From contig AUJT01000012.1 of assembly GCA_000424365.1 (NCBI GenBank), forward strand, positions 1 to 64,000: a DNA stretch of 64,000 nt, given 5' to 3'. Origin of the DNA: Lachnospiraceae bacterium NK4A144 (lineage in GTDB: Bacteria; Bacillota; Clostridia; Lachnospirales; Lachnospiraceae). Below, piece after piece: positions 45,501 through 53,906 of this stretch. A model generated the notes under the pieces. The model saw nothing but the letters and a program-made list of their open reading frames with translations, searched no databases and had not been told where the DNA came from. The stretch's first letter is position 1; each line of letters begins with the position of its first letter. Position numbers and translations under genes: made by a program.

Positions 45501-45905
45501 ATCGATAACCGTCTGCTTCATCTGGAGATAACGGAGACACTTTTTACGGAAGACGTAAATCAGCTTTACAAGACCATGGGTGAGCTAAAGGAACTTGGTT
45601 TTGTAATAGAAATGGATGACTTTGGTTCGGGATATTCTTCTCTAAATATGCTTAGAGAAGCACCTGTGGATGTGATAAAGATCGACAGGTATTTTGTTGA
45701 CGAGATAATGGCAACTAAGCGCGGCAGGATAATCATAGAAAATGCGATCACTATGTCAAAGCAACTGGGAATGGTAGTGGTTGCAGAGGGGGTAGAGACA
45801 AAGGAACAGGTGGAATTCCTAAAAGAAGCGAAATGTGATATTGCGCAGGGATACTATTATTCAAAACCTGTACCTGCGGAACAGTTTAAAGAGTTGCTGA
45901 AGTAA
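42552..45905 (+). CDS. c-di-GMP phosphodiesterase with PAS and degenerate GGDEF domains
   Basis: 1117 residues, no membrane helices. A PAS-like start (1-105), a degenerate GGDEF (about 110-275; VIGRADENRFVVCM at the active loop), two to three PAS domains (about 295-690), a second degenerate GGDEF (about 695-845; ASRYEADMFSVLV in place of GGDEF) and an EAL domain (about 870-1117). The EAL site residues are kept: SAEALVRWQH, ISVNVSR, LEITETLF, MDDFGSGYSS, VIKIDR, VVAEGVET. So it should cleave c-di-GMP, not make it. GGGGAG lies 4 bases before the ATG. Same strand as the HD and PilT-like genes. Confidence 0.9.
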   Translation: MEAIVFEYDIQSDVMNFSRNVVKFIPCQVRIMDFSESLELAGKICPDDLKRAIMFFHPIFYNTNETQEFFRCMDFEGKFCWYSVIGKTILDENNRPALLYGTYTKLSDEDVGKISEKVDILTGLDSALNAEAKIQEAYSDSTESAIYNLMYVELTDYCTLLNRNGKEQVDRAVLEIARIFRRSLRSYDVIGRADENRFVVCMRNIKDREIVYDKASYLIRAVGNLWINYRVADDSVINIGIAVEPAGAKPGFEMMLEKAEKALLHSIESKANSYAVYDSEIREQDNLISEPQEMTHVERIRSILDALPTEAYAMDINGRIVYMNSFMKNMEPELLEDIRLEVPGEEDDSWISGDDPDSLQNRFAEVWFGDTGRAKKAKKARIYHVSGGKNGVWLVVLQRVDPEKERIELIRSRKNFDIALSETADLVWEIDLTENSCIRLQEKNVMAVMSEQLTDYLGLRKYFLDHVVHYRDRGEFLYVTDPGYLREAVRKDKRRMRKHIRFIHQDGSWHWYSISTTVSIDSRNEGGIEKIFLMATDINELKKDLDRNQLLESRYRAMLDNSTFMSELARDNERYEHVNELTGIYVFEYDVLKRDYYICTTFENMFTVTPEMKENEWSMLSGLKPVQEDLDSFRKFLKSVKREPDTHEVVVRLLNKFGISRWFRITVQTLNGLNNQLSRVTGILQDVNSEMEVKKELEFRADYDELTRLFNAEAFYRNVSKRLKMYPDRNFAIIAMDIEHFRIINDRFGVETGNRCLEYAGRLIQASLPKDGIASRYEADMFSVLVEFAEDNDILKYVTELSEGFQFEEAKRCGSTLCFGIYKVDDRDIPIRLMCDRARIAKREVKGNKLSNVSVYDDSIRLHQRKVAQMESEMQRALTEHEFVMFLQPKVELSTGKICSAEALVRWQHPSSGLRMPGEFLPYFESNGFIKKLDEYMWECTAKYISELSKEGYEIPISVNVSRFHVNHTDLLDKLTGLTKKYEIDNRLLHLEITETLFTEDVNQLYKTMGELKELGFVIEMDDFGSGYSSLNMLREAPVDVIKIDRYFVDEIMATKRGRIIIENAITMSKQLGMVVVAEGVETKEQVEFLKEAKCDIAQGYYYSKPVPAEQFKELLK

Positions 45906-45962
45906 TACGATATTGTTGAATCTTAGGTCATGTTTTTGGGGGAAAGAAGGGGTATAGAAACT

Positions 45963-47069
45963 ATGATCTTTGTGAAGCAGGAAAAACTCAAAACAGGTAT
46001 GCGCCTTGCTAAGCCGATTTATGATAAAAAAGGCGTACTTTTGTATGACAGAAATTCAAAATTGACGCATCAGGGTATAGAAAGTGTGCGTAATTTCGGA
46101 ATCATAGGTTTGTATATTTTGGAACCTGCGGAGCCGGTTCCTCCGATATCTGATGAAGATCTTGAATTTGAACGCTTTCAGATGATGTCAACCTTTGTGA
46201 TAAAGGATGAATGGAAGGCAATCAAAGATGGAAAAAAGCCGGAGGCTTTACCGGGGCTTGTAAGTCAGATAATGAAAAACTACGGACGCCTCGATCACAA
46301 GATAAATTTTGTCCAGTCACTAAGAAGTGCAGAGGATACGTGGTATAAGCATGCCCTTAATGTGGCGATCTTAAGCGCCATGATAGGACATCAGATGAAT
46401 ATAAAGATCGCGGAACAGAATGATCTGATAACTGCAGCGCTTGTTCATGATATTGGAAAACTCGACATACCGCCGGAACTGCAGGGCAAGGGTGCGAAAG
46501 ATGAAGATGACAAGATATCAAAATATGAATCTGCCGGTTTCAAGCTGTTTGACGAGGCTTTCTCTTCTTCGCCGTCCATAAAAAGGATATGTCAGCAAAG
46601 TTTCCGCTCCCTTAACGATATCAGGAAGGGAAATGTAGATAAGGGCGCAAAGATCGTGAATGCTGCAAAGATCCTTATGATCGCAGATACCTTTGACATG
46701 ATGACAGCAATGAACGATTACAGGGAACCAAGTTCGGAAATAAGCGCTATCAGGGAAATAATTAATCATCCGGAGTTTTATGATGCAAATGCGACGGATG
46801 GTTTGGTTCACAGTATAAACATACTCGTTCCGGGTGCGACGATAGAGCTTACGAATGGTGAAAAGGGTCTGGTCATCACCGAAAATGAAGCTGATATGTT
46901 GAGACCTTGTGTACTTACTTTTTCGGATAATGCGATAATCGATCTTTCACAAACACTGATATACGGTACTTTGGGTATCAAAGATGTAATGAAGACCATG
47001 GATAACAGGTGCATAATCGATGATTCGACACTTAGAGAAGTAGGATATGTAAGGAAAGGCAGGAGCTAA
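45963..47069 (+). CDS. HD-domain protein, HD-GYP-like with degenerate GYP part
   Basis: 368 residues from ATG 45963 (GAAGGGG upstream; the frame from 45930 has no site). The N-terminal 60 residues (KLKTGMRLAKPIYDKKG ... IGLYIL) match the leader region of many HD-GYP phosphodiesterases. HD metal residues are kept: KHALNVAILS, ALVHDIGKLDIP, MIADTFDMMTA. The usual HHExxDGxGYP stretch is replaced by CQQSFRSLND, so GYP specificity is lost or changed. It lies between the EAL protein and the PilT-like gene, which suggests a c-di-GMP-related role, perhaps as receptor. Confidence 0.82.
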   Translation: MIFVKQEKLKTGMRLAKPIYDKKGVLLYDRNSKLTHQGIESVRNFGIIGLYILEPAEPVPPISDEDLEFERFQMMSTFVIKDEWKAIKDGKKPEALPGLVSQIMKNYGRLDHKINFVQSLRSAEDTWYKHALNVAILSAMIGHQMNIKIAEQNDLITAALVHDIGKLDIPPELQGKGAKDEDDKISKYESAGFKLFDEAFSSSPSIKRICQQSFRSLNDIRKGNVDKGAKIVNAAKILMIADTFDMMTAMNDYREPSSEISAIREIINHPEFYDANATDGLVHSINILVPGATIELTNGEKGLVITENEADMLRPCVLTFSDNAIIDLSQTLIYGTLGIKDVMKTMDNRCIIDDSTLREVGYVRKGRS

Positions 47070-47072
47070 GGT

Positions 47073-48137
47073 ATGCTTGACATATATGCATTGCTTCATC
47101 AGGCATCAGTGGAACATGCGTCTGACGTACATATCAGTGTAGGTGCTTTTCCGAAATTCAGGATACACGGTGAACTTGTAAATACAAATTTTCCGCGTAT
47201 GACGCCGTCCGATACACTGGAAGTCCTGCTGAACCTAATGAATCCGGAACAGCGGGAAAAATTTGATGAAGATGGAGAGATAGATCTTTCCGTGTCTATA
47301 CCGGAAGCAGGAAGATTTCGTGTAAATGCGTATAAACAGAGGGGCAGTATATCACTGACACTTCGTCTCGTGGATATGGAGATCCCTGATGCGGAAACTC
47401 TTAATATACCAAAAGAGGTGATGGATCTCTGCACGGAAAAAAGAGGTCTGATACTGGTCACCGGACCATCGGGATCCGGTAAGTCTACGGTCATCGCGTC
47501 CATGGTAGACAGGATAAATGCCACTAGAGCCTGTAACATCATCACGCTTGAGGATCCGATCGAGTATCTGCATTCTCATAAAATGTCCATAGTTAATCAG
47601 CGTGAGATAGGTCTCGATGTTAAAGATTATGAAACAGCCATGGCAGCGGCTCTGAGGCAGGACCCCGATGTACTGGAGATAAGCCAGCTGACTAACTCTA
47701 CGGAGGTACGTCAGGCACTTATGGCTGCTGAGACCGGACGTCTGGTTTTTTCGTCCATGTATACGCTGAGCGCAGTGGAGACAGTAGAAAATCTGATAGA
47801 TCTGTTTCCTGAACAGCAGAGGATACAGGGTAGAAATCGGATCGCTAATGCACTTAAGGCTACAATATCAAGGCAGCTCCTTGTAACGACAGACGGAGAG
47901 CGAATTCCGGCATATGAGATCCTTCTCGTGGATAATCAGGTCCGTGAGATAATCAGGCATGGGGATATATACACACTTTTTGAGCTTATGAAAAAAAACC
48001 ATGACAAGGGTATGATCACTATGGATGAGTCGGTGCTTGAGCTATACAGAAAAGGTCTGATACCGAGGAATGAGGCACTTCAGGCTGCGAGTGATCAGGA
48101 AGCTCTGTTAAAGGAAATAGAAGGTAGTAAGTCTTGA
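47073..48137 (+). CDS. PilT-like secretion ATPase with substituted catalytic motifs
   Basis: 354 residues of the PilT/GspE family. The N-terminal PAS-like domain (1-100; SDVHISVGAFPKFRI) and Walker A GPSGSGKST (about residue 135) are normal, and EDPIEYLHSHKMSIVNQREI is kept. But the Walker B/catalytic region reads DVLEISQLTN instead of the family VILVGEMRD, so the catalytic Glu is Gln and the Arg finger is gone. The His box reads TGRLVFSSMYT instead of TGHLVFATLHT. It may bind ATP but hydrolyse it poorly. No pilin genes are near. Starts 3 bases after the HD gene. Confidence 0.88.
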   Translation: MLDIYALLHQASVEHASDVHISVGAFPKFRIHGELVNTNFPRMTPSDTLEVLLNLMNPEQREKFDEDGEIDLSVSIPEAGRFRVNAYKQRGSISLTLRLVDMEIPDAETLNIPKEVMDLCTEKRGLILVTGPSGSGKSTVIASMVDRINATRACNIITLEDPIEYLHSHKMSIVNQREIGLDVKDYETAMAAALRQDPDVLEISQLTNSTEVRQALMAAETGRLVFSSMYTLSAVETVENLIDLFPEQQRIQGRNRIANALKATISRQLLVTTDGERIPAYEILLVDNQVREIIRHGDIYTLFELMKKNHDKGMITMDESVLELYRKGLIPRNEALQAASDQEALLKEIEGSKS

Positions 48138-48208
48138 TGTAACTATTTAGAACATGAAAGATTCTGAACAGTTATGTCTTGACAATAAAGAAAAAGCAAG
48201 TTAATCTA

Positions 48209-48242
48209 ATTCGCGGAAATCTGATAAGAGGTTTCCGCGAAT
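48209..48242. repeat. Perfect stem-loop in the pilT/comM spacer
   Basis: ATTCGCGGAAA (48209-48219) pairs with TTTCCGCGAAT (48232-48242). No T-run. The spacer 48138-48399 also has GGCAG-TTC-TGCCG-like and CCGG/CCGG hairpins near 48284 and 48328, the latter followed by TCTTTTT and perhaps a weak terminator. Confidence 0.6.
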
Positions 48243-48399
48243 CATCTTAAATCGCAGGGGTTCTTCCCTGATCGGTTATTTTCGGCAGTTCTGCCGGGAT
48301 ATTCATTTATAAAAATATATATGAAAGCCGGAGCAAAGTTAATGCCGGTCTCTTTTTCGAGCCCTCATTTTCGTATTCCGGAAGGAAAGGAGAAGAAAT

Positions 48400-49950
48400 T
48401 TGTTCAGTAGTATTCATACCATGGCTATAAACGGTATGGCAGTTCAGGAGGTTCAGGCAGAGACAGATCTGTCAGAAGGCGGACTTCCTGTTTTTGAAAT
48501 GGTCGGTTTCCTTGGAAGCGAAGTAAGGGAATCAAGAGAGAGGATAAGGACCGCATTAAAGAATAGTGGATTTCTCATCCCGCCAAGGCGTATCACGGTA
48601 AATCTGTCTCCTGCTGATCAGAAGAAGAGCGGAACTTCGTTTGATTTGGCAGTTGCTGCATCACTTTTATGTGCAATGGGAGTGATAGATCAGAAGGAAT
48701 TAAATGACACAGTAGTTGCTGGAGAAGTGAGCTTATCGGGGGAAGTCAGACGGGTAAACGGCATACTTCCTATGGCGAGAAAAGCTAGAGAAAACGGATA
48801 TAAGAAATTTATACTCCCAAAAGAAAATGCAAATGAAGGGGGCGCAGTTGATGGTATCGAAGTTATAGGAATTGCTACACTCCGGCAGTTTGTAGAGTTT
48901 CTTACGGGTGAGGAAAAAATAGAACCTACAGTTTTTTCTGTAGAGGAAAGTCTGTCTAAAAGGACAGACAGTGCAGATGATTTTTCGTCCGTTCAGGGAC
49001 AGGCAGCGGTGCGTCGCGCAATGGAGCTCGCTGTGAGCGGAATGCATAACATCATGATGATAGGACCTCCGGGAAGCGGAAAAAGCATGATGGCAAAATG
49101 TCTGCCGTCAATACTGCCGCCTCTTTCGCCAGAGGAATGTCTGGAAATATCTGAGATATATAGTGTATCAGGACTTCTCGGAGCAGATGGACTGAAAACA
49201 GAGAGACCGTTTGTGAGCCCGCACCATACGGCATCTCCGGTGTCTCTGAGTGGTGGAGGGAAGGTTCCGCGTCCGGGACAGATAAGCCTGGCACATCGCG
49301 GAGTACTGTTTCTCGATGAGCTTCCGGAATTTGATCGGCAGACGATAGAGATATTGCGTCAGCCTTTGGAAGACAGAAAGATATGTATCTCACGAGTAAA
49401 TGGAACATATACGTTCCCTGCGGATTTCCTTCTGGCAACAGCTTTGAATCCCTGTAAATGCGGATATTATCCTGATAGAAACAGGTGCACCTGCTCGGAA
49501 AATGAAGTGCATAATTATCTGTCGAGGATCAGCAGGCCGCTGCTTGATCGTATTGATATATGTATAGAAGCTCATGAAGTTAGTTTTGAAGAATTGGCAC
49601 ATGCGGATCGCCTGCCTCCGCCTGAAAACTCAGAGACAATACGTCACAGAGTGGAAGAAGCTGTGAGAATACAGAAAAGAAGGTTTGAAGGAACAGGGTT
49701 AAGGTTTAATTCGGATATCAGATCATCGGATATCCGTAAGTATTGTAGCATAGGACTAAAAGAGGAGCGCTTTATGGAAAACGCATTTAGAAAGCTAGGA
49801 TTAAGTGCCAGAGCGTATCATAGGATACTTAAATGCGCAAGAACGATAGCGGATCTCGATCATCAGGAAAAAATAAAAGTGCATCATATAGCAGAAGCTG
49901 TTGGTTACAGAGCAATAGACAGGAGGTACTGGGGTGGAAGGGAACAGTGA
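48400..49950 (+). CDS. comM: ComM / YifB family Mg-chelatase-like AAA+ ATPase
   Basis: 516 residues from a TTG start with AAAGGAG about 6 bases upstream. A Lon-like N-terminal domain (residues 1-170), then an AAA+ core with GPPGSGKSMMAKCLPS (Walker A), FLDELPEF (Walker B) and a C-terminal Mg-chelatase subdomain with CNPC-like cysteines (ALNPCKCGYYPD). In Gram-negative competence ComM is a branch-migration helicase for integrating DNA. Overlaps dprA by 17 bases, a natural transformation pair. Confidence 0.94.
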   Translation: MFSSIHTMAINGMAVQEVQAETDLSEGGLPVFEMVGFLGSEVRESRERIRTALKNSGFLIPPRRITVNLSPADQKKSGTSFDLAVAASLLCAMGVIDQKELNDTVVAGEVSLSGEVRRVNGILPMARKARENGYKKFILPKENANEGGAVDGIEVIGIATLRQFVEFLTGEEKIEPTVFSVEESLSKRTDSADDFSSVQGQAAVRRAMELAVSGMHNIMMIGPPGSGKSMMAKCLPSILPPLSPEECLEISEIYSVSGLLGADGLKTERPFVSPHHTASPVSLSGGGKVPRPGQISLAHRGVLFLDELPEFDRQTIEILRQPLEDRKICISRVNGTYTFPADFLLATALNPCKCGYYPDRNRCTCSENEVHNYLSRISRPLLDRIDICIEAHEVSFEELAHADRLPPPENSETIRHRVEEAVRIQKRRFEGTGLRFNSDIRSSDIRKYCSIGLKEERFMENAFRKLGLSARAYHRILKCARTIADLDHQEKIKVHHIAEAVGYRAIDRRYWGGREQ

Positions 49951-50842
49951 TATAAGGTGTATAACACCGCTTGATAAGGAATTTCCGGACAGGCTCAGAG
50001 AAATTCCTGATTGCCCCGATGTCCTTTATATAAGAGGGAATCTGCCTGATCCCAATCGCCCTACTGTCGGGATAATAGGCAGCAGAAATGCATCGCAATA
50101 CGGGATAAGTACTGCGAAATATTTCGCAGCCTGCCTGTCGGACGCAGGAGTACAGATCGTTAGCGGCATGGCGCGCGGAATAGACGGAGTTGGACAGAGA
50201 GCTGCTATGGAAGCCGGTCATCCGACCTTTGCGATACTGGGATGCGGTGTAGATGTATTGTATCCCAAAGAAAACAGCGATCTATTTTGTCATATACCGG
50301 AAAAAGGCGGGATCATAAGTGAGTTTCCGCCGGGAACGCAGCCGATCGCAAAATTTTTTCCTTCAAGAAACAGGATAATTTCCGGATTATCGGATATACT
50401 GCTGGTTGTAGAGTCAAGGATCAGGTCAGGCACGGGCATAACCGTAAAAAGAGCACTGGAACAGGGAAGGGATGTGTACGCGGTTCCTGGGCGCATTACA
50501 GACCCGCTGAGCGCCGGCTGCAATAAATTAATAGCAGACGGTGCAGGAGCAGCTCTTTCACCTGATATAATATTGGAAGCACTGGGGATTTATCCGGAAA
50601 ATGTGCCGGGAATGTCGCTCGTTAATGGTAAAAATCTTGAGAAGGAAAAATCAGTCCGTCTTGCAAAGGATGAAAAAATGGTGTATAGTTGCTTGGATTT
50701 GTATCCCAAAACGCTGGATGAGCTTGTCTATGCAACACATCTAAGTGTACAGAAGCTCCTTCCGGCGCTGCTACAGCTAATATTGAAGGGATTTGTTGCA
50801 GAAACAGGGAAGAATAATTATTACAGAAAGAGTCAGGGGTAA
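49934..50842 (+). CDS. dprA: DNA processing protein DprA
   Basis: 302 residues from a GTG start inside the comM end (AGGAGG about 8 bases upstream). Loads RecA on incoming single-stranded DNA. Rossmann-fold motifs: GIIGSRNASQYG, SGMARGIDGVGQRAAMEAG, FPSRNRIISGLSDILLVVE. A C-terminal winged-helix DprA_WH part (about 240-302; LYPKTLDELVYATHLSVQKL) is present. Its stop overlaps the topA start (TAATG). Confidence 0.95.
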   Translation: MEGNSDIRCITPLDKEFPDRLREIPDCPDVLYIRGNLPDPNRPTVGIIGSRNASQYGISTAKYFAACLSDAGVQIVSGMARGIDGVGQRAAMEAGHPTFAILGCGVDVLYPKENSDLFCHIPEKGGIISEFPPGTQPIAKFFPSRNRIISGLSDILLVVESRIRSGTGITVKRALEQGRDVYAVPGRITDPLSAGCNKLIADGAGAALSPDIILEALGIYPENVPGMSLVNGKNLEKEKSVRLAKDEKMVYSCLDLYPKTLDELVYATHLSVQKLLPALLQLILKGFVAETGKNNYYRKSQG

Positions 50843-52935
50843 TGGCAAAGAATCTCGTTATCGTGGAGTCACCGGCGAAGGTGAAGACCATCAAAAAGTT
50901 TTTAGGAAGTACCTATCAGGTAGTGGCATCTATGGGTCACGTAAGGGACCTGCCAAAGAGTCAGATGGGTATCGATATTGAGCAAGACTTTGAGCCGAAG
51001 TACATCACTATCCGTGGAAAGGGTGAGCTGCTCGCATCTCTTCGAAAAGAAGTAAAAAAAGCAGATAAGATCTATCTCGCAACTGACCCGGACCGTGAGG
51101 GAGAAGCTATTTCATGGCATCTTATGAAAGCTCTGAAGCTCGAACCCGGTGTCACGGATAAAAAAGTCGAGAGGATCACATTTAATGAGATCACGAAGAC
51201 AGCGGTTAAAAATTCGCTCAAGGCGCCTCGTGAACTGGATATGAACCTCGTGGATGCACAGCAGGCGCGTCGTGTTCTTGATCGTATGGTAGGTTACGGA
51301 ATTTCGCCGCTCCTGTGGGCAAAGGTAAAGCGTGGCCTTTCGGCGGGACGAGTACAGTCCGTTGCTCTTCGCATCATTTGTGAGAGAGAAAATGAGATAG
51401 AGGCATTCATTCCCGATGAATATTGGACAATGGATGCGATCCTTGATGTAAAGGGTGAGAAAAAGCCGATCACAGCCAAGTTTTCCGGAGACAGGAACGG
51501 AAAGATCACGATCCATAATAAGCAGGAAGCTGATGAGATCCGGGAGTTCTGCGAGAAGGCATCCTATGTTGTGACTGATGTACGAAAGGGAGAACGTGTC
51601 AGAAAAGCGCCGCTTCCTTTTACAACAAGTACACTTCAGCAGGAAGCATCGTCTGTTCTCAACTTTTCAACACAGAAGACGATGAGGATCGCTCAGCAGC
51701 TGTATGAAGGTGTGGATATCAAGGGCAGCGGAACCGTAGGTATGATATCTTATCTTCGTACTGATTCGACCCGTGTTTCTGAAGAAGCAACTGTAGCTGC
51801 AGCAGAATATATCAAGGAAAATTATGGTGAAGAATTCCTGGCAGCTCCTGTAAAGGCTAAAAAGAACCAGGAGAGGATTCAGGACGCACATGAGGCTATC
51901 CGTCCTACAGATATAAACAGGACTCCGTTTGATGTTAAGGACAGCCTTTCAAGAGACCAGTACAGACTTTATCAGCTTATATGGAAGAGATTTGCAGCGA
52001 GTCAGATGGCTCCGGCAAAGTACGGTACAGTAAGTGTAAAGATCGAAGCCGGTGAGAAGTATTTATTCACTGTTTCTGCGTCAAAGCTGAAATTTGACGG
52101 ATTCATGTCCGTTTATTCAGTTAAGGATGAGGAAAAAGAAGAAGGAAATGTTCTTGTCGGAGATATAACTAAGGAGAGTGAGCTTTCTCTTAACGATATG
52201 GAAGAGAAGCAGCATTTCACACAGCCGCCGGCACATTATACTGAGGCTTCTCTCGTTCGTACTCTTGAGGAACTTGGTATAGGCCGACCGAGTACTTATG
52301 CTCCTACGATAACGACGATCCTTGCTCGCCGTTATGTTACAAAGGAACAGAAAAATCTCTTTGTGACAGAAATCGGTCGTGCGGTTGACAATATCTTAAA
52401 AGATGCATTTCCGAGTATTGTTGATGTGAATTTCACAGCTAATTTCGAAACACTTCTCGATGGAGTGGAAGAAGGAAAGGTGCAGTGGAAGACCATCATC
52501 CGTAATTTCTATCCGGATCTCGATGAAGCTGTTAAGAGAGCTGAAAAAGAAATCGCTGAAGTTAAGATACAGGATGAAGAAACCGATGTGGTGTGCGAGA
52601 ACTGCGGACGCCATATGGTAATAAAATATGGTCCTCATGGTAAATTCCTTGCATGTCCCGGTTTTCCGGAATGCAGAAATACCAAGCCGTATTTTGAAAA
52701 GATAGGTGTGTCGTGTCCGAAGTGCGGAAATGATATCGTAATGAAGATGACCCGTAAGGGCAGGAGATATTATGGCTGTATCGGATTCCCGGATTGCGAC
52801 TTTATGAGCTGGCCAAAGCCAAGTGCGGTTAAGTGCCCTGACTGTGGTTCTATGATGGTAGAAAAGGGTAACCGCCTTGTATGTACCAATGAAGAATGTA
52901 AGAAAGTCCTTGATCGTAAGAATCAGGAATCATAG
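50842..52935 (+). CDS. topA: DNA topoisomerase I
   Basis: 697-residue type IA topoisomerase relaxing negative supercoils. The TOPRIM domain is N-terminal (VIVESPAKVKTIKKFLG, ATDPDREGEAISWHL), the active tyrosine lies in GMISYLRTDSTRVS, and three C-terminal zinc ribbons show Cys pairs (CENCGRHM, CPKCGNDI, CPDCGSMM). Length normal. Start overlaps dprA by one base; the order dprA-topA-codY-flgB region matches the Bacillus fla/che neighbourhood in part. Confidence 0.97.
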   Translation: MAKNLVIVESPAKVKTIKKFLGSTYQVVASMGHVRDLPKSQMGIDIEQDFEPKYITIRGKGELLASLRKEVKKADKIYLATDPDREGEAISWHLMKALKLEPGVTDKKVERITFNEITKTAVKNSLKAPRELDMNLVDAQQARRVLDRMVGYGISPLLWAKVKRGLSAGRVQSVALRIICERENEIEAFIPDEYWTMDAILDVKGEKKPITAKFSGDRNGKITIHNKQEADEIREFCEKASYVVTDVRKGERVRKAPLPFTTSTLQQEASSVLNFSTQKTMRIAQQLYEGVDIKGSGTVGMISYLRTDSTRVSEEATVAAAEYIKENYGEEFLAAPVKAKKNQERIQDAHEAIRPTDINRTPFDVKDSLSRDQYRLYQLIWKRFAASQMAPAKYGTVSVKIEAGEKYLFTVSASKLKFDGFMSVYSVKDEEKEEGNVLVGDITKESELSLNDMEEKQHFTQPPAHYTEASLVRTLEELGIGRPSTYAPTITTILARRYVTKEQKNLFVTEIGRAVDNILKDAFPSIVDVNFTANFETLLDGVEEGKVQWKTIIRNFYPDLDEAVKRAEKEIAEVKIQDEETDVVCENCGRHMVIKYGPHGKFLACPGFPECRNTKPYFEKIGVSCPKCGNDIVMKMTRKGRRYYGCIGFPDCDFMSWPKPSAVKCPDCGSMMVEKGNRLVCTNEECKKVLDRKNQES

Positions 52936-52966
52936 AATTGAGTGTTTTTGAGTTTGAAAGGATATT

Positions 52967-53746
52967 ATGAGCAGTGTTGAATTATTGGACAGGATCAGAA
53001 ATGTAAATGTACTCCTGCACCAGAACAAAAAAGGAAAGGTAGCTTTTACAGATATTTGCGGAGTTCTCCATCACCTTCTTTCGGCAAATGTAATGGTCAT
53101 CAGCCGTAAGGGAAAAGTTCTTGGAGAAGATGCAGAGACATCCGAGGAAAGCTGTCTTCTTCCCGAAGTAAAAGTCGGATCATTCCTGAATGGTGCGCTT
53201 AATGACCGTCTTCTTGGAATCCTTTCCATGCAGGAAAATGTTAATCTTCAGACTTTAGGTTTCGATCAGGAGACTGCAGGAAAGTATCATGTACTGGTTG
53301 CGCCGATCTTTATAGCAGGAAGAAGACTTGGAACACTTATTGTGAGCCGCCTTTCTGATATGTATTCGATCGAAGATATCATTGTATGTGAATATGGCAC
53401 GACTGTGGTCGGACTTGAGATGCTTCGTTCCCTTAGTGAAGAGGACGCAGAGGAGAATCGTAAGGAAAAGGTTGTTCGTTCAGCATTTGCATCTCTTTCA
53501 TACTCAGAGGCAAAAGCAGTAGTACATGTCCTTGATAGTCTTGAGGGCAAAGAGGGTACTATCGTTGCATCCAGAATTGCAGAAAATATCGGTATCACAC
53601 GTTCTATCATCGTTAATGCGATGAAGAAACTTGAGAGTGCAGGCATCATAGAGACACGTTCCGCAGGTATGCGAGGAACCAACATCAAGATCATTAATGA
53701 TGATGTTTACGATGAAGCACATTCATGGCAGTCGGAGATGGGTTAA
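52967..53746 (+). CDS. codY: GTP-sensing transcriptional repressor CodY
   Basis: 259 residues. The N-terminal GAF domain (1-155) binds branched-chain amino acids; the C-terminal winged helix (about 180-259) has ASRIAENIGITRSIIVNAMKKL, the CodY recognition helix. Represses nutrient-scavenging and amino-acid synthesis genes when GTP and Ile/Leu/Val are high. The leucine-synthesis fusion gene 20 kb away is a plausible target, but no good CodY box (AATTTTCWGAAAATT) was seen. Located directly before the flagellar operon, as in Bacillus. Confidence 0.96.
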   Translation: MSSVELLDRIRNVNVLLHQNKKGKVAFTDICGVLHHLLSANVMVISRKGKVLGEDAETSEESCLLPEVKVGSFLNGALNDRLLGILSMQENVNLQTLGFDQETAGKYHVLVAPIFIAGRRLGTLIVSRLSDMYSIEDIIVCEYGTTVVGLEMLRSLSEEDAEENRKEKVVRSAFASLSYSEAKAVVHVLDSLEGKEGTIVASRIAENIGITRSIIVNAMKKLESAGIIETRSAGMRGTNIKIINDDVYDEAHSWQSEMG

Positions 53747-53765
53747 ACCCATCTCCATTTGTTTT
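53734..53765 (+). terminator. Terminator overlapping the codY stop
   Basis: GGAGATGGGT-TAA-ACCCATCTCC (53734-53756) then ATTTGTTTTT. The codY stop codon TAA lies in the loop, so the hairpin overlaps the last codons. It separates codY from the flagellar promoter at 53791. Confidence 0.8.
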
Positions 53766-53790
53766 TAATGAGGTGCAACGGCTCATTTCG

Positions 53791-53818
53791 TTGACTTCTA
53801 CCCTGAAATATTTATAAT
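53791..53818 (+). promoter_or_regulatory. Sigma-A promoter of the flgB operon
   Basis: TTGACT (53791-53796), a 16-base spacer, TATAAT (53813-53818). Predicted start near 53825, leader about 80 bases. Matches a vegetative promoter for the early flagellar operon. Confidence 0.75.
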
Positions 53819-53906
53819 TGAAATTGAGACTCTGAAGTATACTAAATGCGTATTGGGGAACGCGGTCGTTGCTTCAGTTTTTTGCAGGGAGTCGGGGGGT
53901 GAGCTT

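Noticed and set aside
42552-45905. Diguanylate cyclase activity for the GGDEF/EAL protein
   Set aside because: Both GGDEF active loops are replaced (RADENRF and RYEADMF), so synthesis of c-di-GMP is unlikely.
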